Source: Chloroflexota bacterium (GTDB lineage: Bacteria; Chloroflexota; UBA11872). Taken from it: DNA of 64,000 bases. Of the stretch, positions 9,581 through 17,300 are shown piece after piece. The notes under the pieces are model-generated. The model made no database searches, was not told where the DNA came from, and saw nothing but the letters and a program-made list of their open reading frames with translations. Position numbers and translations under genes: made by a program. Where the stretch lies: NCBI GenBank assembly GCA_022821905.1, contig JAJECS010000025.1:105468-169467 (forward strand), read 5' to 3'. Numbering within the stretch: position 1 is the first letter of the stretch; the number at the start of each line of letters is the position of its first letter.

Positions 9581-11788
9581 TTAGGCGGTCACGACAAAGA
9601 CCGGCGCGAGCACCAGCGTGATCGTGCTCAGCAGCTTCACCAGCACGTGCAGCGATGGCCCCGCCGTGTCCTTGAACGGGTCGCCAACGGTGTCGCCGAC
9701 CACGGACGCGGCATGCTCATCGGTGCCCTTGCCAATCGGGTTGCCGTCCTCGTCCTTGAGATTTCCGGCCTCGATGAATTTCTTGGCGTTGTCCCAGGCG
9801 CCGCCGCCGTTGTTCATCACCGTGGCCAGCAGCACGCCGGCGATGGTGCCCACCATCAGGAAGGCGGCTTCGGCCTCGGCGCGCAGCACCAGACCCACGA
9901 CGACCGGCATCAGAACGGCGAGCAGGCCCGGCAGGATCATCTCCCGCAGCGCCGAGCGCGTGCTGATGTCAACCGCCTGGCTGTAGCTCGGCTCGACGGT
10001 GCCTTCGAGGATGCCCGGGTTCTCGCGCCACTGCCGTCGGACTTCCTGGATCATCGTGCTCGCGGCGCGACCGACGGCGCGGATGGCCAGCGAGCTGAAC
10101 AGGAATACCAGCATGGCGCCCAGCATGGCGCCGATGAAGACTTCGACCTTGGCGAGGTCGACGCTGTGGAGGTCGGCCGTTTCCAGGTAAGCGCTGAACA
10201 GCAGGAACGCGGCCAGCGCCGCCGAGGCGATGGCGTAGCCCTTGGTGAGCGCCTTGGTCGTGTTGCCGACCGCGTCGAGCCCGTCCGTGATATCGCGAAC
10301 GTCCTCGGGCGCGTCGGCCATCTCGGTGATGCCGCCCGCGTTGTCCGAGATTGGACCGAAGGTGTCCATGGCCAGGATGTAGGCCGCGCTCATGAGCATG
10401 CCCATGGTGGCGACGGCGGTGCCGAAGACGCCGGCCTCGAACATGCCGATCGGGATTCCAAGCGCCGCGAAGCCCTCGACGCCGGTGTGGAACGAGGTCC
10501 ACAGGGCAATCGAGATGACGATGATCGGCGCGGCCGTATTCTCCAGGCCGAGCGCCATGCCCGAGATGATGTTGGTGGCGGGGCCGGTGCGAGACGCCTC
10601 GGCGATCTCGCGCACCGGTCGCCACGTGCCCGCGGTGTAGTACTGCGTGATGTAGACGAACGCGACGCTGGTGAGAATGCCGATCACTCCGGACAGGAAG
10701 AACCAGGCGGATTCCAGCATCACGAACACCGCAATCGCCATTCCAACGACCGAGAACACTGCGGTGGTCCAATAGCCGATGTCGAGCGCTTTCTGCGCGT
10801 CGCGCACTTTCTCGGGCCGGATCACGAGCAGCCCGATGACCGAGGCGATGGTGCCGAACGAGCGCACGACCAGCGGGAACAGGATCCACTCGACGCCTGC
10901 CGTCCCCGGAGCCGCGGCCTCGATGGCCTTGAACACGGCCACACCCAGGATCATCGCGCCGATGCTCTCGGCGGCGGTCGACTCGAACAGGTCCGCGCCG
11001 CGACCGGCGCAGTCGCCCACGTTGTCGCCGACCAGGTCGGCCACCACCGCGGGGTTTCGCGGGTCGTCCTCGGGCAGACCGGCCTCGACCTTGCCCACCA
11101 GGTCCGCGCCCACGTCGGCGGCCTTGGTGTAGATGCCGCCGCCCAGCTGCGCGAACAGCGCCACAAAGCTGGCGCCGAATCCGAAGCCGACGATCAATTC
11201 AGGGGCGCGCGTGGGGCTGCCGAACCCATCGAACAGGGCGAACAGCACGAACACGCCCAGCAGGCTCAGGCCGACGATGAGAATTCCGGAAACGGCCCCG
11301 CCTCGAAGGGCCACCGTCAGGGCGTCGCCCAGTGACTTGGTGGCCGCGCTGGCGGTGCGCACGTTGGACTTGACCGCCACGATCATGCCGATGATGCCGG
11401 AGAGCGCGGAGGCGGCGGCGCCCACCAGGAACGAAACCCCGGTGCGCCAGGCGATGTCGCCCGCCTCGATGCCCTTGGCCTCGTTGGCGCCGAAGAAGAA
11501 CAACAGCACCGACAATCCCGCCGCCGCGAACAGCGCGAGAAACGCGATGGTGCGGTACTGCCGCCGCAGGAAGGCCGTTGCGCCTTCATAGATGCGGTCG
11601 CCGTTGAGCTGCATGGACGCGAACAGCCTGTGCCGCTCCGCGTCGTCCAACCCCTGGACCGCTGGGATCAATTCGGCGCTGCGGCCGCTGCGGTCGATCG
11701 GCCGCGTCAGAACATCACGAACGAGGTAACCGACCACGATGACGGAAACCACGATGGCCGCCGGGACGACCCACACTAGACCTTCCAA
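9581..11788 (-). CDS. hppA: Membrane-bound H+-translocating pyrophosphatase, K+-independent type
   Basis: 735 residues with about 16 predicted membrane helices. It couples hydrolysis of pyrophosphate to proton export. The PPi-binding signature is intact: YTKAADVGADLVGKVEAGLP, then DDPRNPAVVADLVGDNVGDC. The subtype-determining motif reads GNTTKA with Lys at residue 512; K+-dependent pumps have GNTTAA, so this should be a K+-independent H+ pump. It lies directly upstream of uppP. An H+-PPase saves energy from biosynthetic PPi and is common in energy-limited bacteria. Confidence 0.96.
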   Translation of the reverse strand: MEGLVWVVPAAIVVSVIVVGYLVRDVLTRPIDRSGRSAELIPAVQGLDDAERHRLFASMQLNGDRIYEGATAFLRRQYRTIAFLALFAAAGLSVLLFFFGANEAKGIEAGDIAWRTGVSFLVGAAASALSGIIGMIVAVKSNVRTASAATKSLGDALTVALRGGAVSGILIVGLSLLGVFVLFALFDGFGSPTRAPELIVGFGFGASFVALFAQLGGGIYTKAADVGADLVGKVEAGLPEDDPRNPAVVADLVGDNVGDCAGRGADLFESTAAESIGAMILGVAVFKAIEAAAPGTAGVEWILFPLVVRSFGTIASVIGLLVIRPEKVRDAQKALDIGYWTTAVFSVVGMAIAVFVMLESAWFFLSGVIGILTSVAFVYITQYYTAGTWRPVREIAEASRTGPATNIISGMALGLENTAAPIIVISIALWTSFHTGVEGFAALGIPIGMFEAGVFGTAVATMGMLMSAAYILAMDTFGPISDNAGGITEMADAPEDVRDITDGLDAVGNTTKALTKGYAIASAALAAFLLFSAYLETADLHSVDLAKVEVFIGAMLGAMLVFLFSSLAIRAVGRAASTMIQEVRRQWRENPGILEGTVEPSYSQAVDISTRSALREMILPGLLAVLMPVVVGLVLRAEAEAAFLMVGTIAGVLLATVMNNGGGAWDNAKKFIEAGNLKDEDGNPIGKGTDEHAASVVGDTVGDPFKDTAGPSLHVLVKLLSTITLVLAPVFVVTA

Positions 11789-11828
11789 GACCTAAACCCC
11801 CCTCGACGCCCACCGGCGGTGGGCCATG

Positions 11829-12938
11829 TCACCCTGGATCGGTGTCACAAGATTGCGCCGCGCCGGCCTCGTGCCCAAGCACGTCGCCGAACGCGGCCAT
11901 GAACGACTGCATGTCTTCCGCCGAGCCGATTGAGATCCGAAGCGCATTCGCGATGCGCGGATCGCCGGCAAAACGCCGGACCACGATGCGGCGATCTTCG
12001 AGCTGGCGCTGAACATCCGCGGCATCGTACCCGTCAAGCTCGACAAATACGAAGTTTGCCTCCGAGGGATGCACCTTGAGGCCGAATTGCTCCCTCAAGG
12101 TCGCGCCCAGGGCATCCCGACGGCGACGAATCGCCGCCCAGTGGCGCTCCGCCCAGTCGAGGTCGCCCAGCGCCGCCAACCCGGCGCTCTGCGCCAGGCG
12201 ACTGACGTTGTACGAGTCCTTCACCCGCAGCAGCGCGTCGGCAAGCTCCGGGCTCGCCAGCGCATAGCCGAGCCGCAGACCCGCCAGGCCGAAGCTCTTG
12301 GAGAACGAGCGCGTCACGCACACGTTGTCGCACTCGCGCAGCAGGTCGACGTTGTCCCGGTCGGCGAACTCCACGTACGCCTCGTCGATCACCAGCAGGT
12401 TCACGCGGGACGCCAGCCAGCGCAGATCGTCGGCCCCATAGTGCGTGCCCGCCGGGTTGTTGGGACTGGCGACGAAGGTGATCTTGCCGCGCGCGGCGGC
12501 GAGTTGGCGCACCGGCAGCGCAAAATCGTCGCCGAGCGGCACCTCGCGGATGTCGCAGCCGCCGATCGCGGCCAGCACTGGATAGAGCGAATAGCTGGGC
12601 GTCGCCGCGACGACCCGGTCGCCCGGATCGCACGCCACGCGGATCAGCAGATTGAGTAGATCGTCCGACCCGTTGCCGAAGACCACCTGCTCGGGCTGGA
12701 CGCCGTGCCGGCGGGCGGCGACATCCCGCAGCTCGTGGCTGATCGGATCGGGATAGAGACGAATCGACGCAGCGGCGGCATCGCGCAACGCCGCCACCGC
12801 CGCCGGAGACGCCTCCGGGCTCTCGTTCGTGTTGAGCTTGATCCAGCTTGCGTCGCCCGGCTGCAAGCCCGGCACGTATCCGTGAATCGCCGCCATGTCG
12901 CGTCGCAGCCGCACGAGTTCGCCCACCGAGAATGACAT
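11829..12938 (-). CDS. hisC: Histidinol-phosphate aminotransferase
   Basis: 369 residues from the ATG of MSFSVGELVRL, the usual HisC length. The frame stays open for about 100 codons further upstream, but that part runs through repeat-like noncoding sequence, so the later start is chosen. This PLP enzyme converts imidazole-acetol phosphate to histidinol phosphate. IKLNTNESPEASP, VVFGNGSDDLLNLL, FVASPNNPAGTHYG and the Schiff-base segment TRSFSKSFGLAGLRLGYA are all present. No other his gene is nearby, so substrate assignment (HisC versus a broader aromatic aminotransferase) rests on family resemblance only. Confidence 0.9.
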   Translation of the reverse strand: MSFSVGELVRLRRDMAAIHGYVPGLQPGDASWIKLNTNESPEASPAAVAALRDAAAASIRLYPDPISHELRDVAARRHGVQPEQVVFGNGSDDLLNLLIRVACDPGDRVVAATPSYSLYPVLAAIGGCDIREVPLGDDFALPVRQLAAARGKITFVASPNNPAGTHYGADDLRWLASRVNLLVIDEAYVEFADRDNVDLLRECDNVCVTRSFSKSFGLAGLRLGYALASPELADALLRVKDSYNVSRLAQSAGLAALGDLDWAERHWAAIRRRRDALGATLREQFGLKVHPSEANFVFVELDGYDAADVQRQLEDRRIVVRRFAGDPRIANALRISIGSAEDMQSFMAAFGDVLGHEAGAAQSCDTDPG

Positions 12939-13138
12939 CAGGCCGCAGACGCGGACCTCGGTCACCCATGCTACCCAGTTGAAACGCGCCCCACCACGGC
13001 CGGCGCCTGCCAGCCACGCACCGGCCTTCAATGGCGAGGTGGGTGTAGGAGCGTGGCATGGCAGCACCTTTGCGAGGTGTTGCACTTCGTTTGTGAATTT
13101 AGGGAATCCATCCCCGCATGCTGCGACAGTCCGCGTAG

Positions 13139-13159
13139 GGGCAACCCTCGTGGTTGCCC
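13139..13159. repeat. Hairpin in a dispersed repeat (GGGCAACC stem)
   Basis: Perfect 8-bp inverted arms GGGCAACC/GGTTGCCC around a 5-base loop, set in GCGTAGGGGCAACCCTCGTG. This type of GTAGGGGC...GCCC hairpin is a widespread intergenic repeat in many bacteria. No T-run follows on either side, so it is not an obvious terminator. Confidence 0.6.
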
Positions 13160-13185
13160 GTTCGGGATCTCCCGGCGCCCCACTT

Positions 13186-13262
13186 GTCAGTCCGAGCCGC
13201 CCCAATCTGTCAGTCCGAGCCGCCCCACCTGTCATTCCGAGCCGCAGGCGAGGAATCTAAGG
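13186..13262. repeat. Three tandem units of a CAGTCCGAGCCGC-type dispersed repeat
   Basis: The unit TGTCAGTCCGAGCCGCCCCA occurs twice, followed by a third variant continuing as CATTCCGAGCCGCAGGCGAG and GAATCTAAGG. The last unit belongs to the same family as the half-repeat beside the IS110 transposase (CCTTAGATTCCTCGCTGCGC, reverse orientation), so it is a multi-copy element in this genome. Confidence 0.7.
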
Positions 13263-13390
13263 AGCCGGAATCATGCACCGCGCCTGTCGCCGCCTCCCAG
13301 CCGTCGGCGGCCCGGCTCCCTGCCGATTCTCGTGAAGGGCCCGCTCCTGCTCGTGGTGAGCCCGCGGCCGTTCGCCGTTTGCCCGTCCCC

Positions 13391-13445
13391 CGTTCGTGGT
13401 GAGCCCTTCGGCAAGCTCAGGACAGGCTTTGTCGAACCATGAACG
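13391..13445. repeat. Palindromic dispersed repeat (CGTTCGTGGT ... ACCATGAACG)
   Basis: Ten-base arms with one mismatch enclose a core containing CTTCGGCAAGCTCAGGACAG and GCTTTGTCGAA. A related core (CCTGAGCTTGTCGAAGGGTC) lies in the hairpin at 52043-52092, so both are members of one dispersed family. Confidence 0.7.
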
Positions 13446-13535
13446 GGGCAAGATTCCCAGGATGCTGCGGAATGCTGTCCGGGAGAGGGGTCGCAGCTTT
13501 CACGAAGCCCAATGCAACAGCCGCCACCGCACCCA

Positions 13536-13593
13536 AGACCTTATCCTTGCCCATATGAACACCCGCACCAGCGACCCCCGAGTGGCGGCATAG
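13536..13593 (+). pseudogene. Orphan 3' end of a restriction-modification gene
   Basis: The last 19 or so codons of a frame read QDLILAHMNTRTSDPRVAA then a stop, closely matching the C-terminus of the intact restriction enzyme downstream (KELILAYMNALAAGDTDTRM). In both places an MNT-type gene follows within 6 bases of the stop. This is therefore the surviving tail of a second copy of that gene whose body has been deleted. No start or functional product is expected. Confidence 0.75.
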
Positions 13594-13599
13594 CGACCC

Positions 13600-13944
13600 A
13601 TGCGCATCGTTGAAGACCCACTCAACCGGGAAACCATCCAGGCCGTCACGCAGCTCATCGTGGAGCGCTTCGAGCCGGAGCAAATCATCATGTTCGGCAG
13701 TTGCGCCCGCGGCGACACCGACGAGAACAGCGACCTGGACCTGTTGGTCGTCCTGCCGCCTGGCGTCGAACCACCCCGCCGCGGCAACCCCATCCACGCG
13801 GCCATCGCCGACCATTTCCTACTCCCCGTCGACGTCCTGATCCGCTCGGCCGACGTAGTCGCCAGATACCGCCGGGACCCCAACTCCATGATCAGCCGCA
13901 TGCTGGAAGACTCGGAAGTCCTCTATGACCGCCACGCCGCCTGA
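13600..13944 (+). CDS. Minimal nucleotidyltransferase (MNT) antitoxin-type protein
   Basis: 114 residues. It has the DNA polymerase-beta superfamily signature FGSCARGDTDENSDLDLLVV: G33-S34 and the metal-binding pair D45-x-D47. Short proteins of this kind pair with HEPN proteins; in characterised MNT-HEPN toxin-antitoxin modules the MNT protein nucleotidylates and neutralises the HEPN RNase. The next gene overlaps it by 20 bases and is a HEPN protein, so the pair should be co-translated. A decayed copy of this gene sits after the restriction enzyme, starting MRIVDAPLDR against MRIVEDPLNR here. Confidence 0.9.
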   Translation: MRIVEDPLNRETIQAVTQLIVERFEPEQIIMFGSCARGDTDENSDLDLLVVLPPGVEPPRRGNPIHAAIADHFLLPVDVLIRSADVVARYRRDPNSMISRMLEDSEVLYDRHAA

Positions 13945-14308
13945 ACAGGCCTGGTTCGCCAAAGCCGACGCCGACCTGGAGGTGGCCCGCCGCGCGCTCT
14001 GGCCGGACCAACCCCTGCCGGACATGGCCTGCTTCCACGCCCAGCAGTGCGCCGAAAAGTACCTCAAGGGCTATCTGGTCGCTCACGACGTGCCGTTCCG
14101 ATATGTCCACGACCTGCGCTATCTCCTCGGCCTGTGCACCGGCCTGAATCCGACCTTGGCGGACCTCAAATCCGCTACCGAAATCCTGAACGAGTACTTG
14201 CCGATCACACGCTATCCGACCGAGGGCGGTCACGAACCGGACATTGAAGCGGCGCAACAGGCCATTCAACTCGCCGAACAAATCGCCGCCGCGGTCGTAC
14301 GGAGCTAG
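13925..14308 (+). CDS. HEPN domain protein, partner of the MNT protein
   Basis: 127 residues, mostly helical. The segment FHAQQCAEKYLKGYLVAH (about 37-54) followed by RYVHDLRYLL is typical of HEPN proteins encoded next to MNT genes. The canonical RNase motif (Arg, four to six residues, His) is not clearly formed: the nearest is R59-Y-V-H62. It may therefore be a non-catalytic or divergent HEPN protein. The start ATG lies inside the MNT gene. By analogy it would be the toxin or the RNA-binding half of a toxin-antitoxin pair, possibly guarding the adjacent restriction-modification enzyme. Confidence 0.85.
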   Translation: MTATPPEQAWFAKADADLEVARRALWPDQPLPDMACFHAQQCAEKYLKGYLVAHDVPFRYVHDLRYLLGLCTGLNPTLADLKSATEILNEYLPITRYPTEGGHEPDIEAAQQAIQLAEQIAAAVVRS

Positions 14309-14316
14309 CTCCCCGC

Positions 14317-14365
14317 CCACTAGCCACTAACCACTAACCACTAACCACTAACCACTAACCACTAG
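14317..14365. repeat. Seven tandem copies of the heptamer CCACTAA/CCACTAG
   Basis: Five CCACTAA units flanked by one CCACTAG at each end fill almost the whole 62-base gap between the HEPN stop and the start of the restriction-modification gene, ending five bases before the ATG. Each unit carries a stop-like TAA/TAG, and no Shine-Dalgarno sequence is visible. Changes in repeat number by slippage would alter the leader or promoter spacing of the next gene. Confidence 0.9.
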
Positions 14366-14370
14366 CCGCC

Positions 14371-17300
14371 ATGCAAGGCCAACTCTTCACCCAGTACTTC
14401 CTCACCGACGGCATCACGTCCACCGCGGACTGGGATGCCACCTTCGCCCATCCCGACGCCTTCATCCGGTTCCGGGACGGCGCCCGCCGCCTGTTCGACG
14501 CTTTCGAGCAATTCAACAGCCCCAACGAAGCCACCACCGAGCAGGAGCTGATCCGTCCCCTCCTGGAGCTGCTGGGCTGGGCCGATTACCTGCCGCAGCA
14601 GGGCGCCGCGCGCAACGAGGACATCCCCGATCTCCTGCTGTTCGCCGATGCCGACGCCAAGGTCCGCGCCGCGACTCGCGCCAATCCCGATGACCGATTC
14701 CACGACGCCGCGGTCGTCGCCGAGAGCAAGCGCCGCGGCCGACCGCTCGACGCGCGCGAGGCAGGCGATCCGGCGCGATCCGGCACGCCTCACGGGCAGA
14801 CGCTGCGATATCTGCGCACGGCGGACAGCGTCACCGACGGTCGACTGCGCTGGGGCATCCTCACCGACGGCGGCGTCTGGCGGCTCTACGACCAGCGGGC
14901 CCGCCCCCGCGCCACCGGCTATTTCGAAGCCAACCTGGCGAATCTCATCGCCGCTCCGGCTCCCTCCACCTGGAAGGGGGAGGGCTGGGGAGGGGGTCAT
15001 CCGGATCCGCTATCCGGCTCCGGTCCGGCCCCCTCTCCCTCGATGGGAGAGGGCTGGGGTGAGGGTGCCCGGACCCCCGCCGCCGCTGACCCACTCCGCA
15101 CTTTCTTCCTCCTCTTCCGCCGCCGGTCCTTCGTGCTCCGACCCGGCGCCACGGCCACCTTCCTCGAAACCGCGCTGGCCGAGGGTCGGCGCTACGAGCA
15201 GCAGGTGGCGCAGGACCTTTCGGGCGTCGTCTTCGAGCGCGCCTTTCCCGACCTCATCGCGGCGCTGCTGGACGCCGGCGGCGCGAGCCTGGCCGACGCG
15301 CGGCAGGCGGCGCTGGTGCTGCTCTACCGCCTGCTCTTCGTGCTCTACGCCGAGGACCGCGGCCTGCTGCCCGTCAACGACTCCCGCTACGACGACTACG
15401 GCCTGCGCAAGCGGGTCCGAGACGACATCGCGCGGCGGATGGCCGCGGGAGACGCCTTCTCGTCCCGCGCCGGCAACTACTACGACCGCGTGATGACCCT
15501 GGCCGGTCTCATCGACACCGGCGACGACTCCATCGGCCTGCCGCCCTACAACGGCGGCCTGTTCGCCGCCGACGCCGCGCCGCTGCTGGACGCCGTGCGC
15601 CTGTCCGACGCGGCCTTCGCCCCCATCGTCCACGACCTCAGCCACGCCGAAATCGACGGCCGGCGGCAATTCGTCAACTACCGCGACATGTCGGTGCAGC
15701 AGCTGGGCTCGATCTACGAGCGGCTGCTGGAGCGGGAGCCGGTGCGCAACCGCCGGGGCGAAATCGAAACCCGCCTCAATCCCTACGCGCGCAAGGACAG
15801 CGGCAGCTTCTACACCCCGCAGGAGCTGGTGGACCTGATCCTGGACCAGACGCTCAAGCCGCTGGCCGAGGAGCGGCTCACGGCGTTCGAGGACAGGGCG
15901 CGGGAGCTTGCCGGCGACCGCCGTCCCAGGCGCCAACGGCGCGACGAGCTGCGGCGGCTGGACCCGGCCGAGGCGGTGCTGGAGCTGAAGGTGCTGGACC
16001 CGGCCATGGGCAGCGGTCACTTCCTGGTCACCGCCGTCGACTTCCTGGCCGACTACGTCGCCGACCTGATCGAATACGCCCCGGCGGTGCCGGAATGGCT
16101 GGACGGCGACGACGCCTACGAGTCGCCGCTGGTCGAGCGCGTGGCGGCTATTCGGCGCGACATCCTGCAGCGCGCCCGGGAGTCGAACTGGGCCATGGAC
16201 GCGGCGCAGCTGAGCGACCAGACCATCATCCGGCGCATGGTGCTCAAGCGCTGCATCTACGGCGTGGACAAGAACCCGCTCACCGTCGAGCTGGCCAAGG
16301 TGTCGCTCTGGCTGCACAGCTTCACCGTGGGCGCGCCGCTCTCGTTCCTGGACCACCACCTGCGCTGCGGCGACTCGCTGCTGGGCCTGCGGGTGCTGGA
16401 CGCGCACAAGGACTTCGAGCGGCTGGGCGGTCTCAGCGCCAGCACCGTCATCGCCGGGGCCGAGAACGCCACAGCGGGCATGCGGCAAATCGAGCGGCTC
16501 TCCGACGCCGACGTGGCCGAGGTGCGGCAATCGGCCGGACTGTTCCAGGACGTCGAGCAGGCCACGGCCGACCTGCGCGGCGTGTTGGACTTCCTCTGCG
16601 GCCTCCGCTGGCAGACCGCCGGCCTCAAGAAGCGCGCCCTGGCCAATGCCGAAGGCGCGGTGGTCGAGGCGCTGGGACGCGAGTCGAGCATCGCCTTTGA
16701 CCTGCTGGCGCGCGGTCCGTCCGCCGCCGGCGAGACCATCACCCACGACGGCATCTGGGAGAGCTTCGCGGACCGCTGGACGCAGTCCCGGTCCATCGCC
16801 GACCGCGAGGACTTCCTGCACTGGGAGGTCGCCTTCCCCGGCGTCTGGCGCAACTGGCAGAGCTTCCGTCCCGAAGGCGGCTTCGATGCCGTGATCGGCA
16901 ATCCGCCGTGGGACCGCATCAAGCTGCAAGAGGTCGAGTGGTTCGCCACCCGCGACCCCGCCATCGCCCGCGCCCCCACCGCCGCCGCCCGCAAAGCCGC
17001 CATCAAACACCTCCGCGACCAGGCTTCCTCTACGTCCGGCTCCCTCCACCTGGAAGGGGGAGGGCTGGGGAGGGGGTCATTCGGGTCCGTCATTCCCGCG
17101 GAGGCGGGAATCCAGTCCACCGCCCGCGCAGCCGAAAGTCCGACCCCCTCTCCCCTGGAGGGAGAGGGCTGGGGTGAGGGGGATTCCCCCGCCTCCCTCG
17201 TCGCCGCCTACGATGCCGCCAAGGACCGCGCCGACACCCTGGGCAAGCTCATCCGCGCCTCCGGTCAATTCCCCCTGCTCGGCGGCGGCGACATCAACCT

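Larger units (their letters stand above)
12939..13599. other. Long non-coding region with several dispersed repeats
   Basis: 661 bases between hisC and the MNT gene. I see no credible gene of its own. It holds at least three kinds of dispersed palindromic repeat (described separately) and, at its right end, a fragment matching the 3' end of the downstream restriction-modification gene. It separates the minus-strand biosynthetic block from the plus-strand accessory island and looks like a junction where foreign DNA has entered. Confidence 0.7.

Noticed and set aside
9029-11335. A 768-codon open frame on the plus strand
   Set aside because: It runs antisense to uppP and hppA, which have clear family motifs on the minus strand. 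The predicted protein is Arg/His/Gln-rich with no domain, typical of an antisense shadow in high-GC DNA.
13154-13451. Short frames within the repeat-rich gap after hisC
   Set aside because: They consist of translated repeats, differ in frame and strand and have no motifs. Only the last 19 codons near 13536-13593 match a real protein.
14317-14365. Heptamer array considered as a CRISPR array or replication-origin iterons
   Set aside because: Units are only 7 bases with no spacers. No replication initiator or DnaA boxes are nearby.
15010-17049. A 679-codon open frame on the minus strand
   Set aside because: It is antisense to the restriction-modification gene, whose DPAMGSGHF and NPPW motifs are certain. 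Composition (Val, Gly, Arg, Gln) is that of a shadow.
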